From contig DVMV01000009.1 in assembly GCA_018714785.1 (NCBI GenBank), forward strand, positions 1 to 37,130: 37,130 bases of DNA, written 5' to 3'. Of the stretch, positions 17,921-27,438 are shown one piece after another. This stretch comes from Candidatus Alloenteromonas pullicola (lineage in GTDB: Bacteria > Bacillota_I > Bacilli_A > RFN20 > CAG-826). Under the pieces are notes generated by a model. That model was not told the origin of the DNA. It saw nothing but the letters and a program-made list of their open reading frames with translations, and did no database searches. The position numbers and the translations under genes are program-made. Every line of letters begins with the position of its first letter. Positions within the stretch are counted from its first letter, which is position 1.

Positions 17921-20713
17921 ATGAAGAAAGCGTTTTATGGGCTCACGATAGGCGCCTTTTGCGGGCTTATCGCGGGCTGCACGCCGGCGGGGCAGGTCGG
18001 GCAGAGCGGGAGCAACAACCCGGTCGTGGTCTCGACCGCGCCGAGCTACACCGTCTTCTTCAACGCCCTTGAGGGGAACTTCGCCAACCCCGTGCAGACC
18101 TTGCGCGAGGGGGCGGTGCTTTCCGCCCCGACCTACAAGCCTTTCTACGATGGCTATAGCTTCATCGCGTGGTGCCTCGAGTACGACGAGTCCACCAAGA
18201 TGGGCAAGGCCGGGACCGAGGTGACCTTCCCCTACGTGGTGGATGGCAACGTGGTCTTCTACGCCCGCTACCAGAAGCAGGAGGGCAGCCACCACACCCA
18301 GGAGGAGGTCGACCAATACATGGCGGACCTCGCCAAGAACAGCGAGGACAACCACCTCTACTACCATTACTACCGCTACGACAACACCCCCGCCTCCTAC
18401 GCCGACTGGGACGTGTGGGCCTGGCCATATAGGCCTGAGGCCGCCGAGGGGCACAAGTTCGACTTCGTCGGCAAGGACACGGGCGCCCAGGCCACCATCG
18501 ACGACTTCGGCGGGGCCTACGTCGACATCGACCTCTCCGCCACCTACGACTCGGGCTGGGACTCCGCCAGCAAGCAGTTCCTGACCGTCCCGATGAGCTT
18601 CGAGGGGGCGACCTCGGTTGGCCTGCAGATTGTCAGGACCAGCTCCAGGACCGGGGGATCCGGGTTCTGGGTAAACGACGGGAGCAACCTCTTCGTCACC
18701 CTCTCCGACTACGCTTTGCCGCTAGAGGGCGGCGGGACCGCCTACCACGTCTTCGTATTGCAGGATAGGGTGCAGCTATCGGTCTCCCCGACCCCGATCA
18801 CCGTGACCGAAAGTCCGTTTGACGATGACGACGGGACCAACGTCACCTACGGCGACTCCAAATACGACGACGTCGACTGGGACGCCGAGTACCAGAGGAT
18901 GGACACCGCGCCCGACTTCACCTCGATCGGCGTCGGCTACCAGATAATGGTGTCGAGCTTCGCCGACTCCGACGGCGATGGGTTCGGCGACATCTACGGC
19001 ATCGAGCAGAAGCTCGACTACCTAGACGACCTCGGGGTCAAGGCGCTCTGGCTTACCCCGATCCAGCTCAGCGATTCCTACCACGGCTACGACATCAGCG
19101 ATTACACCTTGGTCGACCCGAAGTTCGGCTCGAGGGAGTCCCCGGCCGCCAAGGCCAACGGCGGGGCGGTGAGCGAGGCCACGGCGATGGCCGACTACGA
19201 GTCGCTGCTATCCGCCGCCCACAGCCGGGGCATGAAGGTCATCATGGACCTCGTCCTCAACCACACCTCGACCGCCAACAACTGGTTCGTCTCCAGCGCC
19301 AACCTCGACCAGGAGCACCGCGGGTTCTACCAGTGGGGCAACCACCTGACCGACGCCGAGCACATCAGCGAGGACAACTACTGGTACCCATACGGCGACC
19401 ACGCCTATTCCTACTACGCCAAGTTCGGCTCGGGGATGCCGGAGCTCAACTACTCCTACTCCGCCACCCGGGACGCCGTCATTGAGATGGCCCTCGACTG
19501 GTGCGCGAAGGGGGTCGACGGCTTCCGCCTCGACGCCGTCAAGCACATCTTCATGAAGGACGAGGTGAGCTCCACCGCGGGCGACAGTATCGTCAACGAC
19601 ATCTCGGCCTCAGGCAACTACTCGAGCGACCTCACCAAGAACCTCAACTTCTTCGATGAGCTCAACGAGGCCGTCAAGACCAAGTACCCGTCGGCGTTCT
19701 TCGTCGGCGAGAACTTCGACGGCCACGCCTACCACGTCGCGCCGTACTACGAGTCCTTCGACTCGATGTTCGACTTCTATTCCTACTTCAACCTCACCTC
19801 CGCCGCGGCGACCGGCCTCACCAACACCACCAACGCCTACGGCACCGCCAGCGGGTTTTTGCAGAACAGCTCGACCTACACCATCTCGGGCGACCAGAAC
19901 CCCAACAGCGGCATCACCGCCGGCACCGACGGCATCTTCAACGCGGCCGATGGCAAGCAGTGGAACTTCCCCGCGGTCTACGACACCTACAACGCCTACC
20001 GCGGCGACACCTCGCTGCCGGGCCTATTCACCTCCAACCACGACATAGCCAGGGTCATCAACCGCGTGGCCGGCACCGGCGACGCCTCGGGCATCCAGGC
20101 CCAGGGCAGCGTCAACGCCTACAACTACGCCAAGTACCTGGCCTCCTCCAACCTAGTCAAGATCGCCGAGCTGATGTTCCCCGGGCTCACCTGGGTCTAC
20201 TACGGCGACGAGATCGGCCTGACCGGCAACTTCCCGGATGGCAAGGATGGGCAAAGCGATTACGCCGACCTCGCCTACCGCCAGCCCATGAAGTGGGCGC
20301 AGGGCCAGCAGGTTGGCGATGGCAGCCTCGCCACCGAATACGGCGTGACCGGATCGGGAATGGAGGTCGCCCTCGATTCCTTCAACGCCTCGGGCACCGT
20401 CAAATCGGTCGCCGACCAGCTGGAGGACCCGAACTCGACCTTGTCGACGATGAAGGAGTTCATCGCCCTCAAGAACTCGACCCCGGCCCTCATAATCGGC
20501 GACATCGAGGCCAGCAACTTCGCCTCCGGCAACCTCGCCGCCAACGTCCTTTGCTTCTCCAGGACCCTCGGCGACGTCAAGATCAAGGTCGCGATCAACT
20601 TCAACAACACGGCGATGTCTGCCTATGGGTTGGAAGGCACCGTGCTCGCCTTCTATAACGGCGCGACGCAGTCTAGCCTCCCATCTCTTAGCGCAATAGT
20701 CGTGCAGGAATAG
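17921..20713 (+). CDS. Lipoprotein alpha-amylase family glycosidase (GH13) with N-terminal InlB-type repeat
   Basis: ATG at 17921; lipobox IAGC; 'YTVFFNALEGNFANPVQTL...NVVFYARY'; GH13 motifs IMDLVLNHTS, GFRLDAVKHI, FVGENFDG, FTSNHDIAR. Confidence 0.9.
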   Translation: MKKAFYGLTIGAFCGLIAGCTPAGQVGQSGSNNPVVVSTAPSYTVFFNALEGNFANPVQTLREGAVLSAPTYKPFYDGYSFIAWCLEYDESTKMGKAGTEVTFPYVVDGNVVFYARYQKQEGSHHTQEEVDQYMADLAKNSEDNHLYYHYYRYDNTPASYADWDVWAWPYRPEAAEGHKFDFVGKDTGAQATIDDFGGAYVDIDLSATYDSGWDSASKQFLTVPMSFEGATSVGLQIVRTSSRTGGSGFWVNDGSNLFVTLSDYALPLEGGGTAYHVFVLQDRVQLSVSPTPITVTESPFDDDDGTNVTYGDSKYDDVDWDAEYQRMDTAPDFTSIGVGYQIMVSSFADSDGDGFGDIYGIEQKLDYLDDLGVKALWLTPIQLSDSYHGYDISDYTLVDPKFGSRESPAAKANGGAVSEATAMADYESLLSAAHSRGMKVIMDLVLNHTSTANNWFVSSANLDQEHRGFYQWGNHLTDAEHISEDNYWYPYGDHAYSYYAKFGSGMPELNYSYSATRDAVIEMALDWCAKGVDGFRLDAVKHIFMKDEVSSTAGDSIVNDISASGNYSSDLTKNLNFFDELNEAVKTKYPSAFFVGENFDGHAYHVAPYYESFDSMFDFYSYFNLTSAAATGLTNTTNAYGTASGFLQNSSTYTISGDQNPNSGITAGTDGIFNAADGKQWNFPAVYDTYNAYRGDTSLPGLFTSNHDIARVINRVAGTGDASGIQAQGSVNAYNYAKYLASSNLVKIAELMFPGLTWVYYGDEIGLTGNFPDGKDGQSDYADLAYRQPMKWAQGQQVGDGSLATEYGVTGSGMEVALDSFNASGTVKSVADQLEDPNSTLSTMKEFIALKNSTPALIIGDIEASNFASGNLAANVLCFSRTLGDVKIKVAINFNNTAMSAYGLEGTVLAFYNGATQSSLPSLSAIVVQE

Positions 20714-20725
20714 GCAAAACCGATT

Positions 20726-20756
20726 AGCCTCGGCATCAGCCGGGGCTTTTTCTTTT
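20726..20756 (+). terminator. Rho-independent terminator at end of starch cluster
   Basis: AGCCTCGGC-ATCA-GCCGGGGCT followed by TTTTTCTTTT. Confidence 0.85.
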
Positions 20757-20765
20757 GCCCGCGAT

Positions 20766-20773
20766 GCTATAAT
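20766..20773 (+). promoter_or_regulatory. Extended -10 promoter (TGCTATAAT) upstream of glycosyltransferase
   Basis: TGC-TATAAT with hexamer at 20768-20773, 10 nt before the ATG at 20784; no SD in between. Confidence 0.6.
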
Positions 20774-20783
20774 CTATGCCGGT

Positions 20784-21545
20784 ATGAAGTTATCCATCAT
20801 CATCCCGGTCAAGGACCAATCCGAGGCGCTGCTTAGCAACCTTAGGCAGAAGGTGCTGCCTTTCTTCGATTCCAAGAAGGGCCTCACCTACGACGTCATC
20901 GTCGTGCCCAACGGCTCGAGCGAGCAGCAGCGCAGGCTGCTGGAGGAGGGATTTGAGTCGCTTCCGGCCAATTGCCGGCTGCTCGATTTCGACCCGGTCG
21001 GGGCCAAGGGAAGGGCCGTTCGCCGCGGGCTTTTGGCGTCCGAGTGCGACTACGACCTCGTCTTCGACGCCGACCTCGCGACCGATCTGCGCGCATTCGA
21101 CGCGATCTACCCGCGCATCGGGGAATACGATGCCTTCCTGGGCAACCGCGACGATCGCCGCTCGATCACCAACAAGCGGCCGCTGCTACGCAAACTGGGG
21201 CATTTCGTGTCCAAATCCATGGTCAAGATCCGGTTCGGGATGAAGGGCGTCGGCGACACGCAGTGCGGCTTCAAGTGCTTCCGCGACCCGGTCGCCAAGG
21301 CCATGGCCTCCCGCCAGATAATCGACGGGATCGCCTACGACGTCGAGCACTGCTATTTCCTCTGCCTAAACAAATTCCGCCTGATATCGATACCCGTCAT
21401 CTGGCTAAACGACGAGAAGGGGACCTCCATCCCATTCGCGAAGAGCTCGAAGGAGTTCTCCAAGGACCTGGGGCGAATAAAGAGGAACCGGAAGAGCTAC
21501 ATCCTGAGCAAGCAGGAGAAGGAGTCCATCGATGCTGATAGATAG
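20784..21545 (+). CDS. GT2-family glycosyltransferase (dolichyl-phosphate beta-glucosyltransferase-like)
   Basis: MKLSIIIPVKDQSE, IVVPNGSSE, GAKGRAVRRGLLAS, VFDADLATDL, DTQCGFKCF. Confidence 0.85.
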   Translation: MKLSIIIPVKDQSEALLSNLRQKVLPFFDSKKGLTYDVIVVPNGSSEQQRRLLEEGFESLPANCRLLDFDPVGAKGRAVRRGLLASECDYDLVFDADLATDLRAFDAIYPRIGEYDAFLGNRDDRRSITNKRPLLRKLGHFVSKSMVKIRFGMKGVGDTQCGFKCFRDPVAKAMASRQIIDGIAYDVEHCYFLCLNKFRLISIPVIWLNDEKGTSIPFAKSSKEFSKDLGRIKRNRKSYILSKQEKESIDADR

Positions 21546-22800
21546 GGCCGTGATCGAAGTCAGGAGCGGCAAAGGCGGGGATGGGGCCATCTCGTTCCTG
21601 CAGGAGAAGAACATGCCCAAGGGCGGCCCCGACGGGGGCAATGGGGGCCGCGGGGGCTCGGTCTACATCAAGGCCGACAAGTCCATAAACACCCTTTTGG
21701 CGTACCGCCATTCGAAGGTCATCGCCGCCGAGGACGGCGGGAAGGGCGACAAGAAGCTGCGCTTCGGCGAATCCAAGCCCGACGTCTACGCCCTCGTCCC
21801 CTGCGGGACGGTCGTCATCGACGAGGCCTCCGGCCGGATCGAGGCCGATTTAAGCGAGGACGGGGTGACCTACCTCGCCGCCAAGGGCGGGCGGGGCGGG
21901 AAGGGCAACGCCTGCTTCAAGAGCTCGCGCCTGCGCGTCCCGAGGTTCGCCGAGAACGGTCACCCGGGGGAGCGCCGCCGGCTGGTTCTTGAGCTGAAGC
22001 TCCTCGCCGACGTGGGGCTCATCGGCTTCCCGTCGGTCGGCAAGTCCACCTTGCTCAACCTGCTTTCCCACGCCAACGCGGTCACCGCCGACTACCCATT
22101 CACCACCTTGGTGCCGAACCTCGGCGTCGCCACCACCCCGGACCGCTCCGAGCAGTTCGTGGTCGCCGACATGCCGGGCCTAATCGAGGGGGCAAGCCAG
22201 GGCAAGGGCCTCGGGTTCGCCTTCCTGCGCCACATCGAGCGGTGCCGGGTGCTGGTGCATCTGGTGTCGATGTCGGGCGAGCGCGACCCATATGAGGACT
22301 ACCTCAAGATCCGCAAGGAGCTAACCGAGTACGGGGCCGGGCTGGAGGACCGCCCAGAGATCGTGGTCGCCTCGAAGATGGACGAGGAGGGGGCCGCGGA
22401 AAGAAAGGCCGAATTCGACGCAAAGCTCGGGCGTCCATCGGTTGGGCTTAGCGCCTACACCGAGGAAGGCGTCAAGGAATTGCTCTACAAATGCGCCGAG
22501 CTTCTCCGCAATACCCCGGTTTTCCCGCAGAAAGTGGAGACGTCGGAGGAGAAGGTATACGACGCCACCAAGCTGCAGCCGGCGTTCGTGATAAAGCGCC
22601 CGTCGGCCAACCTATTCGTCATCGAGGGGGAGCAGGTGATGGGGCAATACGCCCTGATGAACCTATCCACCGACCAGGGGGTGGCGAGGCTATTGTCCTA
22701 CCTCGACAAGCTCGGGGTGGAGCAGGCGCTGCAGGAAAAAGGCGCCAAGGACGGCGACACGGTGCGGATCGGCGAATTCGAGTTCGTATACGCTTCATAG
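21532..22800 (+). CDS. obgE: GTPase Obg/CgtA
   Basis: Gly-rich Obg domain KGGPDGGNGGRGGSVY; G1 GFPSVGKSTLL; DMPGLIEGASQGKGLGF; C-terminal OCT domain. Confidence 0.95.
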   Translation: MLIDRAVIEVRSGKGGDGAISFLQEKNMPKGGPDGGNGGRGGSVYIKADKSINTLLAYRHSKVIAAEDGGKGDKKLRFGESKPDVYALVPCGTVVIDEASGRIEADLSEDGVTYLAAKGGRGGKGNACFKSSRLRVPRFAENGHPGERRRLVLELKLLADVGLIGFPSVGKSTLLNLLSHANAVTADYPFTTLVPNLGVATTPDRSEQFVVADMPGLIEGASQGKGLGFAFLRHIERCRVLVHLVSMSGERDPYEDYLKIRKELTEYGAGLEDRPEIVVASKMDEEGAAERKAEFDAKLGRPSVGLSAYTEEGVKELLYKCAELLRNTPVFPQKVETSEEKVYDATKLQPAFVIKRPSANLFVIEGEQVMGQYALMNLSTDQGVARLLSYLDKLGVEQALQEKGAKDGDTVRIGEFEFVYAS

Positions 22801-22827
22801 CGCCGCGATTTGCTCTATAATTCAACC

Positions 22828-22923
22828 ATGGGCGGGAAAAAGGACATATTGTCGCTGTCGGCGCCGCTATTCATCGCCGCCGCATTGCTGCTATTCGCCA
22901 TCATCTACCTGCTTAGCCTATGA
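22828..22923 (+). CDS. 31-aa single-TM micro-protein
   Basis: ATG...TGA encodes [31 protein letters not shown]; stop overlaps ruvA start (ATGA); TATAAT 6 nt before ATG; below the ORF-track cutoff. Confidence 0.5.
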   Translation: MGGKKDILSLSAPLFIAAALLLFAIIYLLSL

Positions 22924-23477
22924 TCTATTCGCTTAAGGGAATCATCTGCGACGTCGGCAAGGACCGCGTCGCCATCGACCTAGGGGACATCGCCTACGAG
23001 CTTTTGGTCGCCCGCCCCGAGGAATTTCGCCTCGGGCAGGAGGCCTTCCTGTATTGCCACGAGTCCATAACCCAGGACGACCATTTCCTGGTCGGCTTCT
23101 CATCGAAGCTGGAGAAGGAGGCCTTCCAGTCGCTGATCTCGGTCAAGGGGATCGGCCCGAAGACCGCCCTGTCGGCCCTTTCGAAGACCAACCCGGAAGA
23201 CCTCTTCAAGGCGATCTACAGCAACAACACCGCCTACCTCAAGAAGCTCCCGGGCATCGGCCCTAAGGCCGCGGCCCAGATAATACTCGACCTCCAGGGG
23301 AAGCTCGTCACCTCCGGGACGGCCAACGCCACGATGTACGACGAGGTGAAGTCGGCCCTCAAGCAGCTCGGCTTCAAGTCGAAGGAGATCGACGACGCGC
23401 TGGCCTCGATATCCGAGCCCGGGCTCGATTCCGGCGAGGTCCTCCGGATGGCCTTAAAGAAACTGCATAGGCAATGA
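22920..23477 (+). CDS. ruvA: Holliday junction branch migration protein RuvA
   Basis: [11 protein letters not shown]; HhH motifs [14 protein letters not shown] and [16 protein letters not shown]; followed by ruvB. Confidence 0.94.
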   Translation: MIYSLKGIICDVGKDRVAIDLGDIAYELLVARPEEFRLGQEAFLYCHESITQDDHFLVGFSSKLEKEAFQSLISVKGIGPKTALSALSKTNPEDLFKAIYSNNTAYLKKLPGIGPKAAAQIILDLQGKLVTSGTANATMYDEVKSALKQLGFKSKEIDDALASISEPGLDSGEVLRMALKKLHRQ

Positions 23478-24481
23478 AAGACTCATTATTGGACGCCCAC
23501 CGCAAGAAGGGGGAGGAGCAAAGCGAGCTCAGCCTCCGCCCGCAGACCCTGGGCGAATACATCGGGCAATCGGCCAACAAGGCCAACCTTTCGGTGTTCA
23601 TCAAAGCCGCCAAAAGCCGCGGCGAATGCCTAGACCACACCTTGCTCTACGGCCCGCCTGGCCTTGGCAAGACGACGCTCGCCTACGTCATCGGCAACGA
23701 GATGGGCGGGCACGTCAAGCTCGTCAACGGGCCCTCGATCGAGCGGCCGGGCGACCTCGCCGCCATCCTCTCCGAGCTCGAGCCGGGCGACATCCTCTTC
23801 ATCGATGAGATCCACCGACTGCCTAGGGCGGTCGAGGAGGTGCTTTACGGGGCCATGGAGGACTTCTCGCTATCCATCGTGGTCAGCCAATCCGGCTCGT
23901 CGCGGTCGATAACCATGCCGCTGCCGCCCTTCACCTTGGTGGGCGCGACGACCAGAAGCGGGGGGCTGAGCGCCCCTCTTCGGGCGAGGTTCGGCATCTC
24001 GATGAAGATAGATTTCTATTCCGAGGACGAGCTTTTCCAGATCATCATGCGGACCTCCAGGGTTCTCAAGACGCCGATCGAGGAGGATGCGGCCAGGCTG
24101 CTGGCCAAGCGCAGCCGCGGGACCCCGAGGATCGCCAACCGGCTGTTCCGCCGGGTCCGCGACTTCGCCACCGTCGAGGGGAAGGAAATCGTCTCCACCA
24201 AGGAGGCCGACAAGGCCTTGACCGCCCTCCGCATCGACGACCTGGGGCTCGATGAGGTCGACGTGAAGTACCTCCGGACCATCATCGAGCGGTTCCGGGG
24301 CGGGCCGGTCGGCCTTGAGTCGATCGCCGCCTCGATCGGGGAGGAGGTCGACAACCTCGAGGACGTCTGCGAGCCCTACCTGCTCATGTCGGGGCTCATC
24401 AACCGCACCCCGCGGGGAAGGGTCGCCACCGAGAAGGCCTACGCCCACCTGCACATCACCCACCAGATGCTGCTTTTCTAG
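23474..24481 (+). CDS. ruvB: Holliday junction branch migration helicase RuvB
   Basis: [55 protein letters not shown]. Confidence 0.96.
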   Translation: MKDSLLDAHRKKGEEQSELSLRPQTLGEYIGQSANKANLSVFIKAAKSRGECLDHTLLYGPPGLGKTTLAYVIGNEMGGHVKLVNGPSIERPGDLAAILSELEPGDILFIDEIHRLPRAVEEVLYGAMEDFSLSIVVSQSGSSRSITMPLPPFTLVGATTRSGGLSAPLRARFGISMKIDFYSEDELFQIIMRTSRVLKTPIEEDAARLLAKRSRGTPRIANRLFRRVRDFATVEGKEIVSTKEADKALTALRIDDLGLDEVDVKYLRTIIERFRGGPVGLESIAASIGEEVDNLEDVCEPYLLMSGLINRTPRGRVATEKAYAHLHITHQMLLF

Positions 24482-24495
24482 TAACCATCGCGGTT

Positions 24496-24544
24496 TTGCC
24501 CATCAAAAGCGGGGCAAAGGCGCCAATTATCTCTTGATGGGCAA
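24496..24544 (+). repeat. Inverted repeat with alternative inner hairpin between ruvB and secDF
   Basis: TTGCCCATCAA (24496-24506) / TTGATGGGCAA (24534-24544) perfect 11 bp; competing TTTGCCC (24495-24501) / GGGCAAA (24512-24518). Confidence 0.55.
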
Positions 24545-24615
24545 TAATCTCGATAGTATGCTTTTAAAAGTCGCGTGAATTATTTATAATTCAGCCGAAT
24601 TCGAAAGGAAGAAAC

Positions 24616-27438
24616 ATGCGCCGATATATATCCTACATCATCCTCTGCGCAGCCGCGCTTATCGGGGTTGGGGCCTCGGTGGCGCCGACGATCGAGGGGA
24701 TGGAGGCCGATTTGGCCTATGCCCAGGGCAAGACCCTCTACTTCAAGGCGTCGCACTACGTCGAGGGGTCGCTCGACGGCAATTACTCGGATTTCCTCGA
24801 CTCCACCGACATCGATGCCTCGGGCAACCCCGTCATCGAGGACCTGGCCGACACCGTCTCGGAGAGGCTCAACATCTGGGGGATGAGCGAATACGACGTC
24901 TCCACCGAGGGCTACGACACCATCGCCGTCACCTTGCGCGCCGCCGATTCGAGCCAGACCCAGTACTCCTACCTCGAGCAGTACCTTTCCTTCTCGGGCC
25001 AGGATTACGAGCTAGGGGCCTCCGACACCACCCACGACGATTACCCCGACGCCGACGTGCTGGCCGACATCATCGACGGGCAGGAAGCCCGCATCGAGAA
25101 CATCGACATGGGACAATACAAGGTCCCCGTCGTCGTCGTGCCGCTTCATGAAGGCGACGAATACAAGGAAGCCTTCCTCAACCTTATTACCTACTGCAAC
25201 GACAACACCACCAAGTCGACCACCGACGAGACCACCGGCGAAACCACCGAGGGCACCTCGACCCTGTTGGTCGTCTGGGCCAACCGGCAGGAGGGCGACG
25301 AGTACTCCCAGGCCAGCGAGGACCCCAACGTGCAGTCCCGCATCCTGACCGTGGAGAGCACCGCCAACGACAATGCCGTCTGGTATGAAGACGGCGACGA
25401 GGACAAGGAGACCCCTTACCTCCAGCTCGTGCCGGCGTCTGAGGCCTTCACCAGCGATCGGCAATACGACCCGACCAAGACCAAGGAGGCATATGAGGCC
25501 GCGGTCTTCCTCCGCAACATGGTCAACGCCTCATCGCTAGGCGAATACCGGCTCAACTTCACCTATTCCGCCGACACCCCGGCGACCGTTGAGCAATTGG
25601 TCACCATCGGGAACTACTCCGTATCCCCGGCCTTCGGAAGGACGCTGATCTGCGTGATCGTCGGCTTCGCCATAATCGCGGTAATCGCCGCGCTGTTCGA
25701 TAGGATCTTCGCCCTCGCCCACGTCTCGGCCTTGGCGCTGTCCGTCTTCGCCGCCTTCGGGACCTTCGTCGCCTTCGGCAGCCAGTTCAACATCGCCGCT
25801 TTGCTCGCCCTGGCCCTGATCGCCGGTTTGCCGCTTTTCGGCTCGCTATACTACTCCGCCAAGCTGAAGGATGAGCTATACAAGGGCCGCACGCTCAAGA
25901 AAGCCAACCAGGAGGCCGGCAAGAAGGCCGTCTGGCCGACCGTCGATGCCGGCATCATCGCCATCATCATCGGCATCTTCGTCTACTTCTTCGCCGGCGA
26001 CCTCGCCTCGAAGGCCGGCGTCGTCTTGGTATTCGGCGGCTTCTTCGCCACCTTGGTCAACCTCATATTCACCAGGATCGCGAGCTACCTGCTCTGCACC
26101 GATTCCACCATGCAGTCGAGCTTCCCCAAGCAGCTGCACGTCGATTCGAAGAAGATCCCCGACCTCATGAAAGAGGAGAAGCAGACCTACTTCGGCCCCT
26201 TCGCCAACCATGACTTCTCCAAGGGGAAGATATACGTGGGCGTCCTGACCGCAGTGTTCATCCTCGCCGGCATCGGCACGATGATCGGGTTCGGGGTCAC
26301 CAACTCAGGCAACATCTACAACGACTCCGCCTACCGCCAGGAGGAGACCGTCCTCCACATCTCGGTACGCAGCGACTCCAAGGACAGCATCAACGTCGCG
26401 AGCCTCTCCGGCATCGAATCGATAACCGGCGAGGACGCCGACGGCAACCCGAACCTCCTGTCGGCCATCAAGATCGGCGACAAGACCATCGAGGAGCTAT
26501 CCACCGACGTGACCTTGTCCGATACCCCGAAGGCGGTCTACGTAACCGCCGACGCCGGCACCGGAACCACCTATTACTGGTGGTACTACCAGATCACTTT
26601 GTCCGAACACTTCCCGCTATATGGCGACAATGGGGCCGAGGCCCTATATGAGGTCAGCTACGCCGACGTGCTCGGCGACGATGGCCACCTCACCTTCGGG
26701 GAGCCCTTCGAGATCGGATTAAACGACGCCATCAACGACTACATCCTAGGAGAGCTGGTCTCCGAGGAAGACCTCTTCACCGCCGAGTTCGCGACCGTCG
26801 TCCCAAGCGTCTCCCAGCCCGACATCGGCCAGTTCTCGCTCGGACTTGGCCTTGGCATCTTGCTCGCCGGCGTCTACATGATGCTCCGCTACCGCCCCTC
26901 GCGCGGCCTGGCGGCACTGCTCATCTCCGCCGCCTCGAGCTACGTCTGCCTCTCGTTCTTCGTCTTCACCAGGATGTCGGTGACGCCGCTGGTGGCCATC
27001 GGCTGCCTTGGGGCAGCGCTGCTGAGCTTCCTGCTCGCCGTCTACACCGCCGATAGGGAGAAGGAGCTCGTCCGCTTCAACCGCGACAAGACCCTCTCCG
27101 CGCTTGAAATCCGCCGCGACGCGGCCAAGCGGGCCACGGGCATGGAGGCCGGTAACGCCTTCCTGCTGTCCGTCTTCATGGCTTACCTCGCCTTGGTGTT
27201 CTTCGCCTTCGGCCCGGCGGCCTACGCCTATCCTTACCTCAACGTCCTGCTCGGCGTGTTCTTCGCCTTGGCCCTGGTGCTTTGCGTCTACCCGCTTCTT
27301 GAGATGCTCTTCGTGAAGCTGTTCGCCAAGATGCAGCCCAAGCACAAGGTCAAGCACAAGAAGAAGGTCGGCGGCCAGCTCATGAAGAAGAAGGGCTCGG
27401 AGCCGGAAGAGGCCGTGTTCATCGGGATCAACGACTGA
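24616..27438 (+). CDS. secDF: Divergent SecDF-like protein-export membrane protein
   Basis: SD aaaggaag; N-terminal TM, large soluble domain, TM bundle, second soluble domain, second TM bundle; position between ruvAB and recJ/relA. Confidence 0.75.
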   Translation: MRRYISYIILCAAALIGVGASVAPTIEGMEADLAYAQGKTLYFKASHYVEGSLDGNYSDFLDSTDIDASGNPVIEDLADTVSERLNIWGMSEYDVSTEGYDTIAVTLRAADSSQTQYSYLEQYLSFSGQDYELGASDTTHDDYPDADVLADIIDGQEARIENIDMGQYKVPVVVVPLHEGDEYKEAFLNLITYCNDNTTKSTTDETTGETTEGTSTLLVVWANRQEGDEYSQASEDPNVQSRILTVESTANDNAVWYEDGDEDKETPYLQLVPASEAFTSDRQYDPTKTKEAYEAAVFLRNMVNASSLGEYRLNFTYSADTPATVEQLVTIGNYSVSPAFGRTLICVIVGFAIIAVIAALFDRIFALAHVSALALSVFAAFGTFVAFGSQFNIAALLALALIAGLPLFGSLYYSAKLKDELYKGRTLKKANQEAGKKAVWPTVDAGIIAIIIGIFVYFFAGDLASKAGVVLVFGGFFATLVNLIFTRIASYLLCTDSTMQSSFPKQLHVDSKKIPDLMKEEKQTYFGPFANHDFSKGKIYVGVLTAVFILAGIGTMIGFGVTNSGNIYNDSAYRQEETVLHISVRSDSKDSINVASLSGIESITGEDADGNPNLLSAIKIGDKTIEELSTDVTLSDTPKAVYVTADAGTGTTYYWWYYQITLSEHFPLYGDNGAEALYEVSYADVLGDDGHLTFGEPFEIGLNDAINDYILGELVSEEDLFTAEFATVVPSVSQPDIGQFSLGLGLGILLAGVYMMLRYRPSRGLAALLISAASSYVCLSFFVFTRMSVTPLVAIGCLGAALLSFLLAVYTADREKELVRFNRDKTLSALEIRRDAAKRATGMEAGNAFLLSVFMAYLALVFFAFGPAAYAYPYLNVLLGVFFALALVLCVYPLLEMLFVKLFAKMQPKHKVKHKKKVGGQLMKKKGSEPEEAVFIGIND

